Under the pieces are notes generated by a model. The model searched no databases and was not told the origin of the DNA. It saw only the letters and a list, made by a program, of their open reading frames with translations. A stretch of DNA of 64,000 bases from G041200185 sp041200185 (GTDB taxonomy: Bacteria; Pseudomonadota; Alphaproteobacteria; BNTO01), in contig CP165730.1 of assembly GCA_041200185.1 (NCBI GenBank), positions 868,001 to 932,000 of the forward strand, written 5' to 3'. A program made the translations under genes and the position numbers. Positions 46,680 to 55,570 of this stretch are shown here, in pieces (the first letter of the stretch is position 1; each line of letters starts with the position of its first letter).

Positions 46680-47020
46680 ATTCGCCCCAACCCCGTCCCG
46701 ATAAGAGCAAAGCTATCTAAGGTTGACTCAAAAATCAACCCGCATGCCTCAAGAGCTTTGGGGGCTGTGGAAGTAGTCTAAAAGCCTTTGTAGAACAAGC
46801 GTTTGTGGTCTGGTTTTGGGGTGATCATCCACACAGTCGACGCAGCTTGCAAACGCTGCTCAAGACGAGGTTTATTAGTTTTTTATTTTTCCAAAGATTA
46901 ATGAATTTTATCAAAAATAAGTCGAAGATTTACTTTGAAATAAGGTGACATTTGTCTAAAACCTAGATTTTATGTAGACTGGCTCGGGTAGTAGCTTACT
47001 TTTTTCCCAAGGAGGGACTC
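46680..47020. other. Divergent intergenic stretch
   Basis: It lies between the lpxK-like operon and marC and must hold promoters for both. The part 46870-46970 is AT-rich. No exact promoter can be called with confidence, and no gene is seen. Confidence 0.4.
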
Positions 47021-47632
47021 ATGAACAACCCCCTAATCACGAATCTTGTGCAACTTTTCTTCGTTCTCAATCCTCACATTGTTCTACCCTTCTTTCTCTC
47101 AATGACGCAGAACTACACGCAGTCAGAGCAGAGGTCGATAGGGCTGAAAATGTGCCTCTACAGTTTGCTTCTTGGGTTCTTGTTCATTTTTGGTGGTGGC
47201 AGCCTTCTTGATGCGCTTGGTGTGCCTGTCTCTCTATTTCGTGTAGGAGGTGGTCTCTTGTTAGGAGTGGCAGCTTGGAATATGCTCTATTCCCCTTCGA
47301 AGCCCTCGGACGCGACATCTGCTGAGCCACCTGTTCATGCGGACATTGCCCTTAGCCCTCTGGCCTTCCCGATGTTGGTTGGGCCAGCAACCCTAACGAA
47401 ACTTGTGAGCATGGTCCAGGAAACGAGTTCGACCTTTGAGTATTGTTCCGTCCTTATAGCTTTCGTCGTAATGATTGGGCTGTTCTACGGGCTAACATGG
47501 TGTGGAGGACCTGTTATGAGGTTACTGGGGAAAAATGGCTCCATGATTTTAGAGAAGATTGGAGGGATCTTGTTAGTGGCTATGGCGGCAGCAATGATTT
47601 TTGGTGGATTGAAGGCATTCTACACGGAGTAG
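47021..47632 (+). CDS. MarC-family integral membrane protein
   Basis: A 203-residue membrane protein of the MarC/UPF0056 family with about six hydrophobic segments. Conserved parts are LFFVLNPHIVLPFFLSMT (the family's 'NP.g..P.f' entry), GGSLLDALGVPVSLFRVGGG and the repeat-half counterpart AFPMLVGPATLTKLVSMVQE, followed by a last helix GGILLVAMAAAMIFGGLKAF. Its true function is unknown in any bacterium (the old link to multiple antibiotic resistance is not supported). A strong CCCAAGGAGGGACTC ribosome-binding site precedes the ATG. It is 3 bases ahead of the symporter gene. Confidence 0.92.
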   Translation: MNNPLITNLVQLFFVLNPHIVLPFFLSMTQNYTQSEQRSIGLKMCLYSLLLGFLFIFGGGSLLDALGVPVSLFRVGGGLLLGVAAWNMLYSPSKPSDATSAEPPVHADIALSPLAFPMLVGPATLTKLVSMVQETSSTFEYCSVLIAFVVMIGLFYGLTWCGGPVMRLLGKNGSMILEKIGGILLVAMAAAMIFGGLKAFYTE

Positions 47633-47635
47633 TCA

Positions 47636-48967
47636 ATGGATCTGAAATTTTTGACGAACAACTTGTTGTTACAGGTTTTTCTTACAACTGTTTGCGCGGT
47701 CCTTTTGGCCCCCCATCTTTCCGAGTGGGGAGCAGCTTGTTTATACTCGATCAGCCAAACCATTCGAGATCTTTTGACGCTATTTCTGCCACTTATTATC
47801 TTTAGCTATCTAGTTGCCGCTATTATTGCTTACGAGGGGGACGCCTCTAAGGTTTTGATCGGTATCTTTACTGGTGTTGTGATCTCTTTTGTCTTGGCTT
47901 TAACTTTCGTCTACATCGTTGGGGAGGCTTTTCTCCCCCACTTCGTTGCTCGTCTTCCTCAAGCTGTGAGTGAATCCAATCAGGAACTTAAAGCACTGTG
48001 GGGGCTGCCGATTAAAGGACCGAGTACGGATATGATAATGCTCCTAGCTATAGGAATTGGACTCTGGTTTAATATTTTGAATTCTTCGACTGTCCAAACA
48101 CTGAGGAAGAGTCATTACGAAAAAAGCGAAGGGTTGCCGGCTACAGGGAGCGACCGGATCAAAGGTGTCCTCAGTGCTGGCGTTTTTGCTAGGGTTGAGC
48201 ATCTTGAGTCCTTCAAGCGAGCCATCTTCTGGCTAAGGGGCGGAGTCGAAAAGGCTCTCATGAAGTGTTTTGTTCCCATCATCCCCCTCTACGTTTTAGG
48301 ATTCATGGTGAAGTTATCTTACGAATCAACTTCCAATGCTTTTTTGCGGGAATTTGGTTTTGTAATTTTATTTAACTTTATTTGTATCTTGCTCTTTTTG
48401 TTTCTTGACTATCTTGTCGCGGCACGATGTCAGTTTAAAACTATGGTTTCCTATATTAAGAATATCTTGCCTGCTACTTTTACAGCATTCAGCACGATGT
48501 CTAGCGTTGCAACGATGCCCGTCACAATTTCAGCGGTTGAAAAAAACCTAGGGGGTGATCCGCATTTTGCGAAACTCGTTATCCCTACAACCGTTAACCC
48601 TCACGCAATTGGCGATGTCATTAACGTCTCCTTGTCGGGGTTAGCTCTACTGGTTATGGCAGGGCAATCCCTTCCTTCTCTTCCGATTTATGCAGTATTC
48701 GCATTCTACATTATCGTCGCCCAGTTTGCCTGCGTCTCCGTTCCGGGGGGCGGTATCATCGTTATGCAAGGGGTTTTGCAGAAACATTTAGGCCTGGATA
48801 GTTCTACAGTTATGCTACTTGTGAGTATTTATTTTCTGTTGGAACCGGTTTTGACAGCAACAAACGTGACCTATAACGGGTCCTTTGTCATTAACCTTAG
48901 GAGAGCATTATCCCGCTTCATCAAGAACCTCGACGTAGAATCGGCGAATCTTAAGACAAAAATTTGA
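47636..48967 (+). CDS. Dicarboxylate/amino acid:cation symporter (DAACS family)
   Basis: A 443-residue inner-membrane symporter. Family signatures are visible in altered form: the re-entrant loop SSVATMPVTISAVEKNLG (usual S-S-S-A-T-L-P), VIPTTVNPHAIGDVINVSLS (usual VLPLGATINMDGTA), and the second loop SVPGGGIIVMQGVL (usual GVPGGG). Eight hydrophobic segments and two hairpins are expected. An extra hydrophilic loop lies near residues 160-190. These proteins take up aspartate, glutamate or C4-dicarboxylates with Na+ or H+, and the altered NMDGT motif (VNPHAIGD) means the exact substrate is unclear. It probably shares its transcript with marC. In a host-dependent bacterium it would import host metabolites. 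Confidence 0.9.
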   Translation: MDLKFLTNNLLLQVFLTTVCAVLLAPHLSEWGAACLYSISQTIRDLLTLFLPLIIFSYLVAAIIAYEGDASKVLIGIFTGVVISFVLALTFVYIVGEAFLPHFVARLPQAVSESNQELKALWGLPIKGPSTDMIMLLAIGIGLWFNILNSSTVQTLRKSHYEKSEGLPATGSDRIKGVLSAGVFARVEHLESFKRAIFWLRGGVEKALMKCFVPIIPLYVLGFMVKLSYESTSNAFLREFGFVILFNFICILLFLFLDYLVAARCQFKTMVSYIKNILPATFTAFSTMSSVATMPVTISAVEKNLGGDPHFAKLVIPTTVNPHAIGDVINVSLSGLALLVMAGQSLPSLPIYAVFAFYIIVAQFACVSVPGGGIIVMQGVLQKHLGLDSSTVMLLVSIYFLLEPVLTATNVTYNGSFVINLRRALSRFIKNLDVESANLKTKI

Positions 48968-49077
48968 ACTAAGACAGTTGAAAATATTGGAAAAATTTAT
49001 TTTTCATGGGATCGTCTTGTCGGACGTTCTCTTTTAATCTACACTCGTTCCATGGGCAGGGGAGAGGTCAATGTCAA

Positions 49078-50505
49078 ATGATCACAAAAGAAGGATTAAT
49101 CCAATTAGGGCCAGAGGTGCTGGCAGATGCGTTATTGTCGCTGCGTAAACGTCCTGAACGCGTATTGCGCCGCTACGGGGATTTTTTGTTGGCTGTGCTT
49201 GACCCTTCTCCCCAAAAGCTTGTCTCGCTTTTGCGTAAGGAAATATCCTTTCTTAAACGTTCGTCCCACTTTGTTGAACATGATGAAATTACTGAATTAA
49301 CCGAGCAGCTCGAATTCGTCCGCGAACATATCGTTCTGCACTTGGCTCCAAAGGATCCCGAAGAAGCACTTCAGCTCATCCAAAGTTTACTGAATCTTGG
49401 AACGCCCACTCTCGACCGTATCCTGGCTAACTACGATGATCTTGTCCGTCTATTCCGACAGGTTTGCGAAGATTGGGGACAATTAGCCGCCCAATCCTGT
49501 GGCAAGGGATACGCATGGAAGGACAGCATTGAGGATAAACTTCTCAATGACAAATATGGTATCTACACGGACGTCTTGTTTAACTTCAAAGAGATTCTGA
49601 CTCAGGAAGATATGGACTCCTTACAGAAAGAATTTGAAGAGCGTTTCCGCGGTGCCCAAGGTCGCTATCAAAAGGAAGGTTTCTTAGGTGTTTTGAAGAA
49701 GATTGCCGATGTACAGGATGACGCCGATCTTTTCCGGCAATACTGCGAGGAGATGGGGGCGCCATCCTACACGGACTGCCTCGAGATTGCTAAGCGGATG
49801 GTTTCACACTGGCGCTCTTCAGAGGCTTTGGAGTGGTTAAAAAAAGCTGCAGCCCAGCAAAACGTCGAAAATGATGTTGATTTCTTCTCCCTAACATTGC
49901 AAGCTCTAGAGCTCAATGGCGACTACGAGGCTGCCTTACAACAAAGAAAAGCCTGGGTAGAAAGGAACCTTGATTCTGCGGTTTACGGAGATGTTTTGGC
50001 GCATATTCCCGATGAAGAAAAAGAAGTATACCGTCAGGAGATCCTTGCGCGTGTTTTTAAGGCAGAGGATGTCCAGAAAGCTGTGACGTTCCTTCTGAAT
50101 TCTCAAGAATTTGAAACGCTGAGTCGATACATTCGTGAAAAGGAGGGGCAGCTTAGTGGACAGCAGCCTGAGGTATTCCGGCGTGCCGCTCAGGAGATCC
50201 AAGGTGAAGACCCTCTAGCAGCCCTCGTCCTGTACCGCCGGATGGTCATTCCTGTGTTAGAAGCTTCCCTGTCAAAAGAATATGACAAGGCAATTGAGGA
50301 CTTGTGGCGCTGCCAGGAGCTTGCCCCAAGGGTAGCGAATTGGGAAGGACACCCCTCTCAGGAGATCTTCATGAAGCAGTTGGAAACTCGCTATCGGCTC
50401 AAAACAAAGTTTTGGAGTAAGTACAAGAGTCTCTCTCTGACAAAAAAACGCGTAGCTGTGACGGAAGACAGTTTTGATGATGACGGTTGGAGGGCGATTG
50501 CATAG
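49078..50505 (+). CDS. Helical-repeat protein, DUF6880-like
   Basis: A 475-residue cytoplasmic protein with no signal peptide or membrane segment and nearly all-helical composition. The opening MITKEGLIQLGPEVLADALL and repeated helix-turn-helix units (GDYEAALQQRKAWVERNL, DPEEALQLIQSLLNLG) resemble the DUF6880 family, which is found in many alphaproteobacteria and has no established function. I chose ATG 49078 because GGGGAGAGG lies about 10 bases upstream. The C-terminal tail is basic then acidic. Its last 32 bases overlap the start of the Nudix gene in a different frame, so the two are probably translated in sequence. Confidence 0.6.
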   Translation: MITKEGLIQLGPEVLADALLSLRKRPERVLRRYGDFLLAVLDPSPQKLVSLLRKEISFLKRSSHFVEHDEITELTEQLEFVREHIVLHLAPKDPEEALQLIQSLLNLGTPTLDRILANYDDLVRLFRQVCEDWGQLAAQSCGKGYAWKDSIEDKLLNDKYGIYTDVLFNFKEILTQEDMDSLQKEFEERFRGAQGRYQKEGFLGVLKKIADVQDDADLFRQYCEEMGAPSYTDCLEIAKRMVSHWRSSEALEWLKKAAAQQNVENDVDFFSLTLQALELNGDYEAALQQRKAWVERNLDSAVYGDVLAHIPDEEKEVYRQEILARVFKAEDVQKAVTFLLNSQEFETLSRYIREKEGQLSGQQPEVFRRAAQEIQGEDPLAALVLYRRMVIPVLEASLSKEYDKAIEDLWRCQELAPRVANWEGHPSQEIFMKQLETRYRLKTKFWSKYKSLSLTKKRVAVTEDSFDDDGWRAIA

Positions 50506-51034
50506 AGGAAAGCTCCGAAGCCTCCTTGGGGCTTACGCCCCCTGCACTGAGGAGGAGATAGAATCGAAAAGGAAGATGTTGGTCTTCCTTGAGCGTGAGC
50601 CAGCTTGTTTCGAGCGGTCGTGCGTTGAGGGGCATTTTACGGGAAGCTGTTGGCTTGAAAGTGCGGACGGCTCGTCAATTCTTCTAACGCATCATAAGAA
50701 AGCTAACCTGTGGTTGCAGCTTGGAGGCCACGCAGACGGTGACCCTGACCTGTTGCAGGTAGCTCTCCGAGAGGCTCGTGAAGAATCTGGATTGGACGAT
50801 ATCGTTCCTCTCTCAGATCAGATATTCGATATCGACATTCACACAGTTCCAGAGTACCAAGGAGTTCCAGAACACATGCACTACGATGTTCGATTTCTTC
50901 TCAAAGCGAGGGAGTCGACACCTGTAACTGTCAGCGAGGAATCCTTTGCCCTCTGCTGGATCAACACCATCGATCAACTTCCAGCAGAGCCATCGCTACA
51001 AAGAATGTTCTCAAAATGGAAATCGATCTTATGA
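50474..51034 (+). CDS. Nudix hydrolase
   Basis: A 186-residue Nudix-family pyrophosphohydrolase. The Nudix box reads GGHADGDPDLLQVALREAREESGL, quoted here only by its key residues: G, then REAREESG with the metal-binding Glu pair; the first Glu of the classical box is replaced by Asp/Pro, which is usual for this GGHADGD subfamily. The preceding strand LWLQLGGHAD and the later HTVPEYQGVPEHMHYDVRF are also typical. The substrate is unknown. The start could be any of three successive ATG codons (50474, 50477, 50480). It is coupled to the DUF6880-like gene. Confidence 0.88.
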   Translation: MMMTVGGRLHRGKLRSLLGAYAPCTEEEIESKRKMLVFLEREPACFERSCVEGHFTGSCWLESADGSSILLTHHKKANLWLQLGGHADGDPDLLQVALREAREESGLDDIVPLSDQIFDIDIHTVPEYQGVPEHMHYDVRFLLKARESTPVTVSEESFALCWINTIDQLPAEPSLQRMFSKWKSIL

Positions 51035-51192
51035 GAAGATGTTGCAAGGACGTGTACTTCACGGAAGACTCAACACAGGAAAGTCCACATGCAGAAGATG
51101 TATCAACTTCCTATAAAGGACATTCATACAGACTCAACCAGAAACCCAAGCAGATGCTGGGTTAATATTTACATACGTTCTCCAAAGCTAAA

Positions 51193-51348
51193 CTATTGAA
51201 TAAAAATTTTCTGATGTGAAATTGAGTATTTAAGCTGCAATTCGTAAAAACTGGACTGATGATTTTGCTCGAGAAATTTCCTAATTTTCTCTGATTCGAG
51301 AGCGTTCAGTCGGCAACCAAAAGTTATGACCTGAGAATGACTTGCCAT
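51193..51348 (-). pseudogene. MtaB-type tRNA methylthiotransferase, N-terminal remnant
   Basis: From ATG 51348 the frame reads MASHSQVITFGCRLNALESE then KIRKFLEQN, which is the well-known opening of the MiaB/MtaB radical-SAM methylthiotransferases (VxTFGCRLNxxES...). After about 30 residues the similarity ends and the frame stops at 51193. The radical-SAM core, TRAM domain and remaining Cys ligands are not found downstream. So only a stub is left. Its intact relative would modify t6A37 to ms2t6A37 in tRNA. Confidence 0.7.
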
Positions 51349-51519
51349 TCGTGGGGAAGCAAAAAACACACCAGAGGGGAGTATAACACAGCCTGTGGCG
51401 AGAATTGCGCTAGCAAGGAAAAAACACGTTTCTGCAAAGTAAGGGGGCTTCGACGAGATTAAAACTGCTACTAACTTCCATTCCAATTTCGCAGATCGAT
51501 CAAGATCCGGCAACATCTT

Positions 51520-52788
51520 TCATCTGCCTCTGCGAGGGTGTACAAAAATGTAAAGGATGAGGCTAGCCAAACACAAACCTACCAGAGAGACGAATATCCA
51601 CAAAAAATTGTCCTGAAAAAGCGACTTTGTTTCGTACTTCTCGGCAAGTTTCCGCGCTACCCACACATCGTTGGCCGTTAATCGACCCGTTACAAGTTCG
51701 GGATTACTATCGCAAGTAAAATGCATCTGAAATGTCATAATCAGCTGTTTTTTTGCCTCCTCACGCGTCAAAGGTCTAAGAGAATTTTTGGTTTTTTTAA
51801 CCAAAAGGTCGGAGGATGGGTAGCCCAGTGAGTGGAGATGCCTCCAAAATTGACGAAAATCAGCCCCACCTTGAGAAATTTTCGAGGAGCTCTCTGGATC
51901 CAATCCCATGCCCCATCCGCAATGGTACAACCTATTGAAAGGAAACAAAGGGTATGGATCCTGTGCAAAGTCGGGGGCAATATCAGCGTGGGTTACCACT
52001 TGTTGAGGTTTGAGTCTATACCTCGTTGCTATCCCCTTTAGCAACAAGATCAGAGCCTTCATTTGTTCTGAGGAGTCGTAGCGGTGGTAAATTCTCATCT
52101 TGCATTCCCCCTCTTTATCTACAACTTCGTCGTGAGTTAGGTTAACGAGCTCGATGCCTATCGAATGATCATTGAGATTTTTCATGCGCTTCCAATGGCT
52201 AGGGCCAGCGTGCCATGCACGAAACGCCTCCGGCACAACGGCAAAGGCAATTCCTCCTTGAATCTTTACTTTCTTCACAACCTTCCGGCCATCCTCCCAG
52301 AGGGGGAATTCAATAATTTCATCACAGCTAATGACGTAATGGGCGCTGACGCGTCCCTGGTTTATGTCAGCGGTAAACCAGCGCAATGTCTGGAGAAGAG
52401 AAGTCGTTGTCGCATGAAGAACACAGACGGATACCGAAGATTTTTTACGCAAATTCCAGTGATTTCTTGCGGGAGTATTTATGAAAGGTCGTATGGCAAA
52501 TCCCCAAAGATCCTTGTAGAACTCTACGACGTCGAGACGGCAATCCAACAAAATCTCAAAGATCCGTTGATCTCTTAGAGATAGGCCTGCGAGCGTGATC
52601 TCGTCATTTACCCAATAAGGAGACAAGCTGGTAAGTGCGTCTTTCCATTGCAAAACCTCCTCATCACTTATCACTGTCACATGAGCTCCCTCATGGATGC
52701 ACCATTGATAAAAAGGCAACTCTCCACCTACCCGACAAGGAAGCGTCAGGGCAGACAGGAGGACGCCTACATGACGAAACGCGCGCAA
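51520..52788 (-). CDS. N-acetylmuramoyl-L-alanine amidase (Amidase_2) with C-terminal membrane anchor
   Basis: A 422-residue protein with an N-terminal signal (VGVLLSALTLPCRVGG), an unknown region (residues 30-120) and an Amidase_2 domain. Zinc ligands fit the family: H in VCVLHATTT, H in VVTHADIAPD and D in AQDPYPLFPFNRL; the catalytic-region segments SAHYVISCDE, AWHAGPSHWK and HSIGIELVN are also conserved. The domain cuts the amide bond between MurNAc and L-Ala in peptidoglycan or recycles anhydro-muropeptides. Unusually, it ends in a hydrophobic segment (FLWIFVSLVGLCLASLILYI) with HPRRGR behind it, so it would be tail-anchored in the inner membrane facing the periplasm. It is upstream of the mtaB stub. 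Confidence 0.82.
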   Translation of the reverse strand: MRAFRHVGVLLSALTLPCRVGGELPFYQWCIHEGAHVTVISDEEVLQWKDALTSLSPYWVNDEITLAGLSLRDQRIFEILLDCRLDVVEFYKDLWGFAIRPFINTPARNHWNLRKKSSVSVCVLHATTTSLLQTLRWFTADINQGRVSAHYVISCDEIIEFPLWEDGRKVVKKVKIQGGIAFAVVPEAFRAWHAGPSHWKRMKNLNDHSIGIELVNLTHDEVVDKEGECKMRIYHRYDSSEQMKALILLLKGIATRYRLKPQQVVTHADIAPDFAQDPYPLFPFNRLYHCGWGMGLDPESSSKISQGGADFRQFWRHLHSLGYPSSDLLVKKTKNSLRPLTREEAKKQLIMTFQMHFTCDSNPELVTGRLTANDVWVARKLAEKYETKSLFQDNFLWIFVSLVGLCLASLILYIFVHPRRGR

Positions 52789-53252
52789 AAGGAAACACCA
52801 CGGCCGAAATCATCCCTCATCATCTTACCTCACCAGCCCAACGCAGCGAAGCCCACGAAGTGTATGCAACAGGGAAAGTATGCTGAAGTAGAGGGAGTCT
52901 AGGTAAAGAGTTCCTTCCGAAAAATCCGAAAGATGACGTTGATGGAGGAATATTTATTTTTCGCCAGGCCAGAGAAATTGAGGTCATCCTAAGGAAAACC
53001 AGGAATGTTGTGATACGCTGGAAGCACCTATTCGAAAAATCCATTTTTCGAAATTTTCATTCTGTTTATATCGTTTCCAGAGTCTTTTTAGCCTTCCTGT
53101 ACCTAATTGAAGGCCATTTTGGGACAACGATTCACTAAGCTTTTGGTCCCTTGACGAGAAAAACATGACTTTCGTGCAGTACGCATCCGACACTTCGTTT
53201 TCACGCCAGGATCAATGCACGAATAGGCAATCGATTAGCCGGCGTTCTACAC
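52789..53252. other. Intergenic stretch, no gene recognised
   Basis: These 464 bases hold only short overlapping frames on both strands and no tRNA. They separate the amidase gene from the 3' end of clpX on the same strand. A terminator for clpX is not obvious. Confidence 0.4.
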
Positions 53253-54563
53253 TTACCCAAAAGCCTTTGTAGCCCCACCGTCGACAGCTGAGTTTGTCGT
53301 TTCTTGCGCTGGCTCGGCTACCTTCCTTTTACCCGTAATTCTGAACGGAGGGACACCCTTCGTGATGGTCTCCCCTGTTACTACAACTTCAACGACATTC
53401 TTTTCGGAAGGAAGGTCAAACATCGTATCAAGCAAGATAGATTCCATGATTGACCGCAACCCTCTTGCCCCTGTTTTTCGCTCGATAGCGCGTTTAACAA
53501 TAGCATCCAGAGCCGGCTCCTCAATCCGAAGGTGAGCTCCCTCCATTTCGAACAAGCTATTGTACTGCTTAATGAGAGCGTTTTTGGGTTCCACAAGGAT
53601 ACGCTTTAGAGCGGCCTCATCGAGATCGTTAAGGGTAGCATGAATGGGAAGACGGCCAATAAACTCAGGAATAAGGCCGAACTTTAGAAGGTCCTCTGCC
53701 TGAACATCTTGCAAAATCTCTCCAGTTTGCCGGCTGTCAGGCGCACTAACTTTCGCGCCGAACCCCACACCAGCACCTTGTGTTCGCGCACTGATGACCT
53801 TATCGAGACCTGCGAATGCCCCCCCACAAATGAACAGGATATTCGTCGTATCGACTTGCAGAAAATCCTGCTGCGGGTGTTTTCGGCCCCCTTGCGGCGG
53901 CACAGAAGCAACAGTCCCCTCCATAATTTTGAGAAGAGCTTGTTGCACTCCTTCCCCTGAGACATCGCGCGTGATGGACGGATTGTCTGATTTGCGCGAT
54001 ATTTTATCGATCTCATCGATATAGACGATACCCTGCTGAGCCCGCTCAACATTGTAGTCAGCAGCTTGAAGGAGCTTAAGGATGATATTCTCAACATCCT
54101 CTCCTACGTAACCAGCCTCCGTGAGGGTTGTTGCATCGGCAACTGTAAAAGGTACATCAATAACACGAGCAAGAGTCTGAGCCAGGAGGGTCTTTCCGCA
54201 TCCCGTAGGACCTATCAGAAGAATATTCGACTTCGTAATCTCCGTATCAGAATCACGGTTAAGGTATTCAAGACGTTTATAGTGATTATGAACAGCGACA
54301 GAGAGAACTTTTTTAGCGTGGTCTTGATTAATAACGTAATTATCCAGGATGCCGCATATCTCTTTAGGTGTTAAAATTTTCTTACTCGAAGTAGGAAAGG
54401 CATTTTGAGAAGTATCGCGAACAATATCAGAACATAATTCAACACATTCATCGCAAATAAAAATCGAGGGACCGGCTATGAGCTTTTTAACATCATACTG
54501 GCTCTTACCACAGAAGGAGCAGTACAAAGTCGTCTTCTGAGAATCGTCAAAATTTTTCGTCAT
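53253..54563 (-). CDS. clpX: ATP-dependent Clp protease ATP-binding subunit ClpX
   Basis: ClpX unfolds substrates, including ssrA-tagged proteins, and feeds them to ClpP. The 436-residue product has the N-terminal zinc finger (CSFCGK, CDECVELC), Walker A (GPTGCGKTLLAQ), Walker B (IVYIDEIDKI), sensor 1 region (NILFICGGAFAGL), the IGF loop area and the sensor-2 domain (ERKTGARGLRSIMES). I chose ATG 54563 (MTKNFDDSQKTTLYCSF) with GGGAGAGAG upstream. It lies 135 bases downstream of clpP. The usual third gene, lon, does not follow. Confidence 0.97.
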   Translation of the reverse strand: MTKNFDDSQKTTLYCSFCGKSQYDVKKLIAGPSIFICDECVELCSDIVRDTSQNAFPTSSKKILTPKEICGILDNYVINQDHAKKVLSVAVHNHYKRLEYLNRDSDTEITKSNILLIGPTGCGKTLLAQTLARVIDVPFTVADATTLTEAGYVGEDVENIILKLLQAADYNVERAQQGIVYIDEIDKISRKSDNPSITRDVSGEGVQQALLKIMEGTVASVPPQGGRKHPQQDFLQVDTTNILFICGGAFAGLDKVISARTQGAGVGFGAKVSAPDSRQTGEILQDVQAEDLLKFGLIPEFIGRLPIHATLNDLDEAALKRILVEPKNALIKQYNSLFEMEGAHLRIEEPALDAIVKRAIERKTGARGLRSIMESILLDTMFDLPSEKNVVEVVVTGETITKGVPPFRITGKRKVAEPAQETTNSAVDGGATKAFG

Positions 54564-54698
54564 GAAAACACTCTCTCCCAAAAACAGCCTACCACGAGGG
54601 GACGCGTAAACCCCCTACATCCCTCTTTACCTCAAGATCATACACCAAGAAGCCTCAAGAAATGGTTAACAAACGGCAAGAAATACACAACTTGCTTC

Positions 54699-55304
54699 CT
54701 ACCGCGCTATTAGTTCGTCAGAACGCTTAACCATGACCGAGTCGATGAGACCAAACTTAACCGCCTCGTCCACCGACATGAAATTATCACGATCCATAGC
54801 CGCCTCAATGACAGAAACATCTTGCCCCGTACAGTCAGCGTAGATTTTGTTAAGATTTTGCCGTAGTTTGACTATTTCGTTGGCCTGGATGACGATATCG
54901 GACGCTTTCCCTTGGGCTCCACCTGAAGGTTGATGAATCATAATGCGGGCATTGGGTAAAGCTACACGCTTGCCCTTCGTACCAGCAGTTAAAAGCAACG
55001 ATCCAGCTGAACAGGCCTGACCAATGCAAACTGTCATGACGTCACAGCTGATGTAATTCATCGTATCCAAGATAGACAAAGCCGAAGAAACGACACCCCC
55101 CGGTGAGTTAATATAGAGGCAAATATCCTTCTTGGGATGCTCCGCCTCTAGGAAAAGCAACTGAGCACAGATCAGGGAAGCCATTTCATCATAGATCTCC
55201 CCAGTAAGAAAGATAATACGCTCCTTCAAGAGACGTGAATAAATATCAAAGGCTCGCTCTCCTCGCCCAGACTGTTCAACAACCATGGGGACAAGAGTAC
55301 TCAT
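54699..55304 (-). CDS. clpP: ATP-dependent Clp protease proteolytic subunit ClpP
   Basis: ClpP is the serine-protease barrel of ClpXP/ClpAP. The 201-residue product has the catalytic Ser in GQACSAGSLLL (relatives usually have GQAASMG), His in MIHQPSGG and Asp in AMDRDNFMS. YINSPGGVVSSALSI is typical. ATG 55304 (MSTLVPMVVEQSGRGERAFD) has a strong GTGAAGGAGTGCGT site, so the 30-codon in-frame extension upstream is not used. It lies ahead of clpX. The changed residues after the nucleophile (CSAG) are a minor variation. Confidence 0.97.
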   Translation of the reverse strand: MSTLVPMVVEQSGRGERAFDIYSRLLKERIIFLTGEIYDEMASLICAQLLFLEAEHPKKDICLYINSPGGVVSSALSILDTMNYISCDVMTVCIGQACSAGSLLLTAGTKGKRVALPNARIMIHQPSGGAQGKASDIVIQANEIVKLRQNLNKIYADCTGQDVSVIEAAMDRDNFMSVDEAVKFGLIDSVMVKRSDELIAR

Positions 55305-55487
55305 ACGCACTCCTTCACTAAAGGCATCCTTGCTTCTCTGGCTCATACAGACTCCCTTCCGACACCACTGCCGCATCTCACCACGGCACAGCAATGATGC
55401 ACAACGCTACCCCTACACTCTACTACAGCTTAAACACGCATGTCACGCCCCTCTCACACAGGCGACAAGGACGGCTAGCTGGATTGG

Positions 55488-55570
55488 TGCCCTCGGAGAG
55501 ACTCGAACTCTCACACCCAGAAGATAATAGATTTTGAGTCTATCGCGTCTACCAGTTCCGCCACAAGGGC
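55488..55570 (-). tRNA. tRNA-Leu (anticodon CAA)
   Basis: Minus-strand tRNA with long variable arm: acceptor GCCCTTG/CGAGGGC (one G-T pair), anticodon stem ATAGA/TCTAT around loop CTCAAAA, T arm GAGAGTTCGAGTCTCTC, discriminator A and encoded CCA (55485-55487). It lies upstream of clpP on the same strand. Confidence 0.93.
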
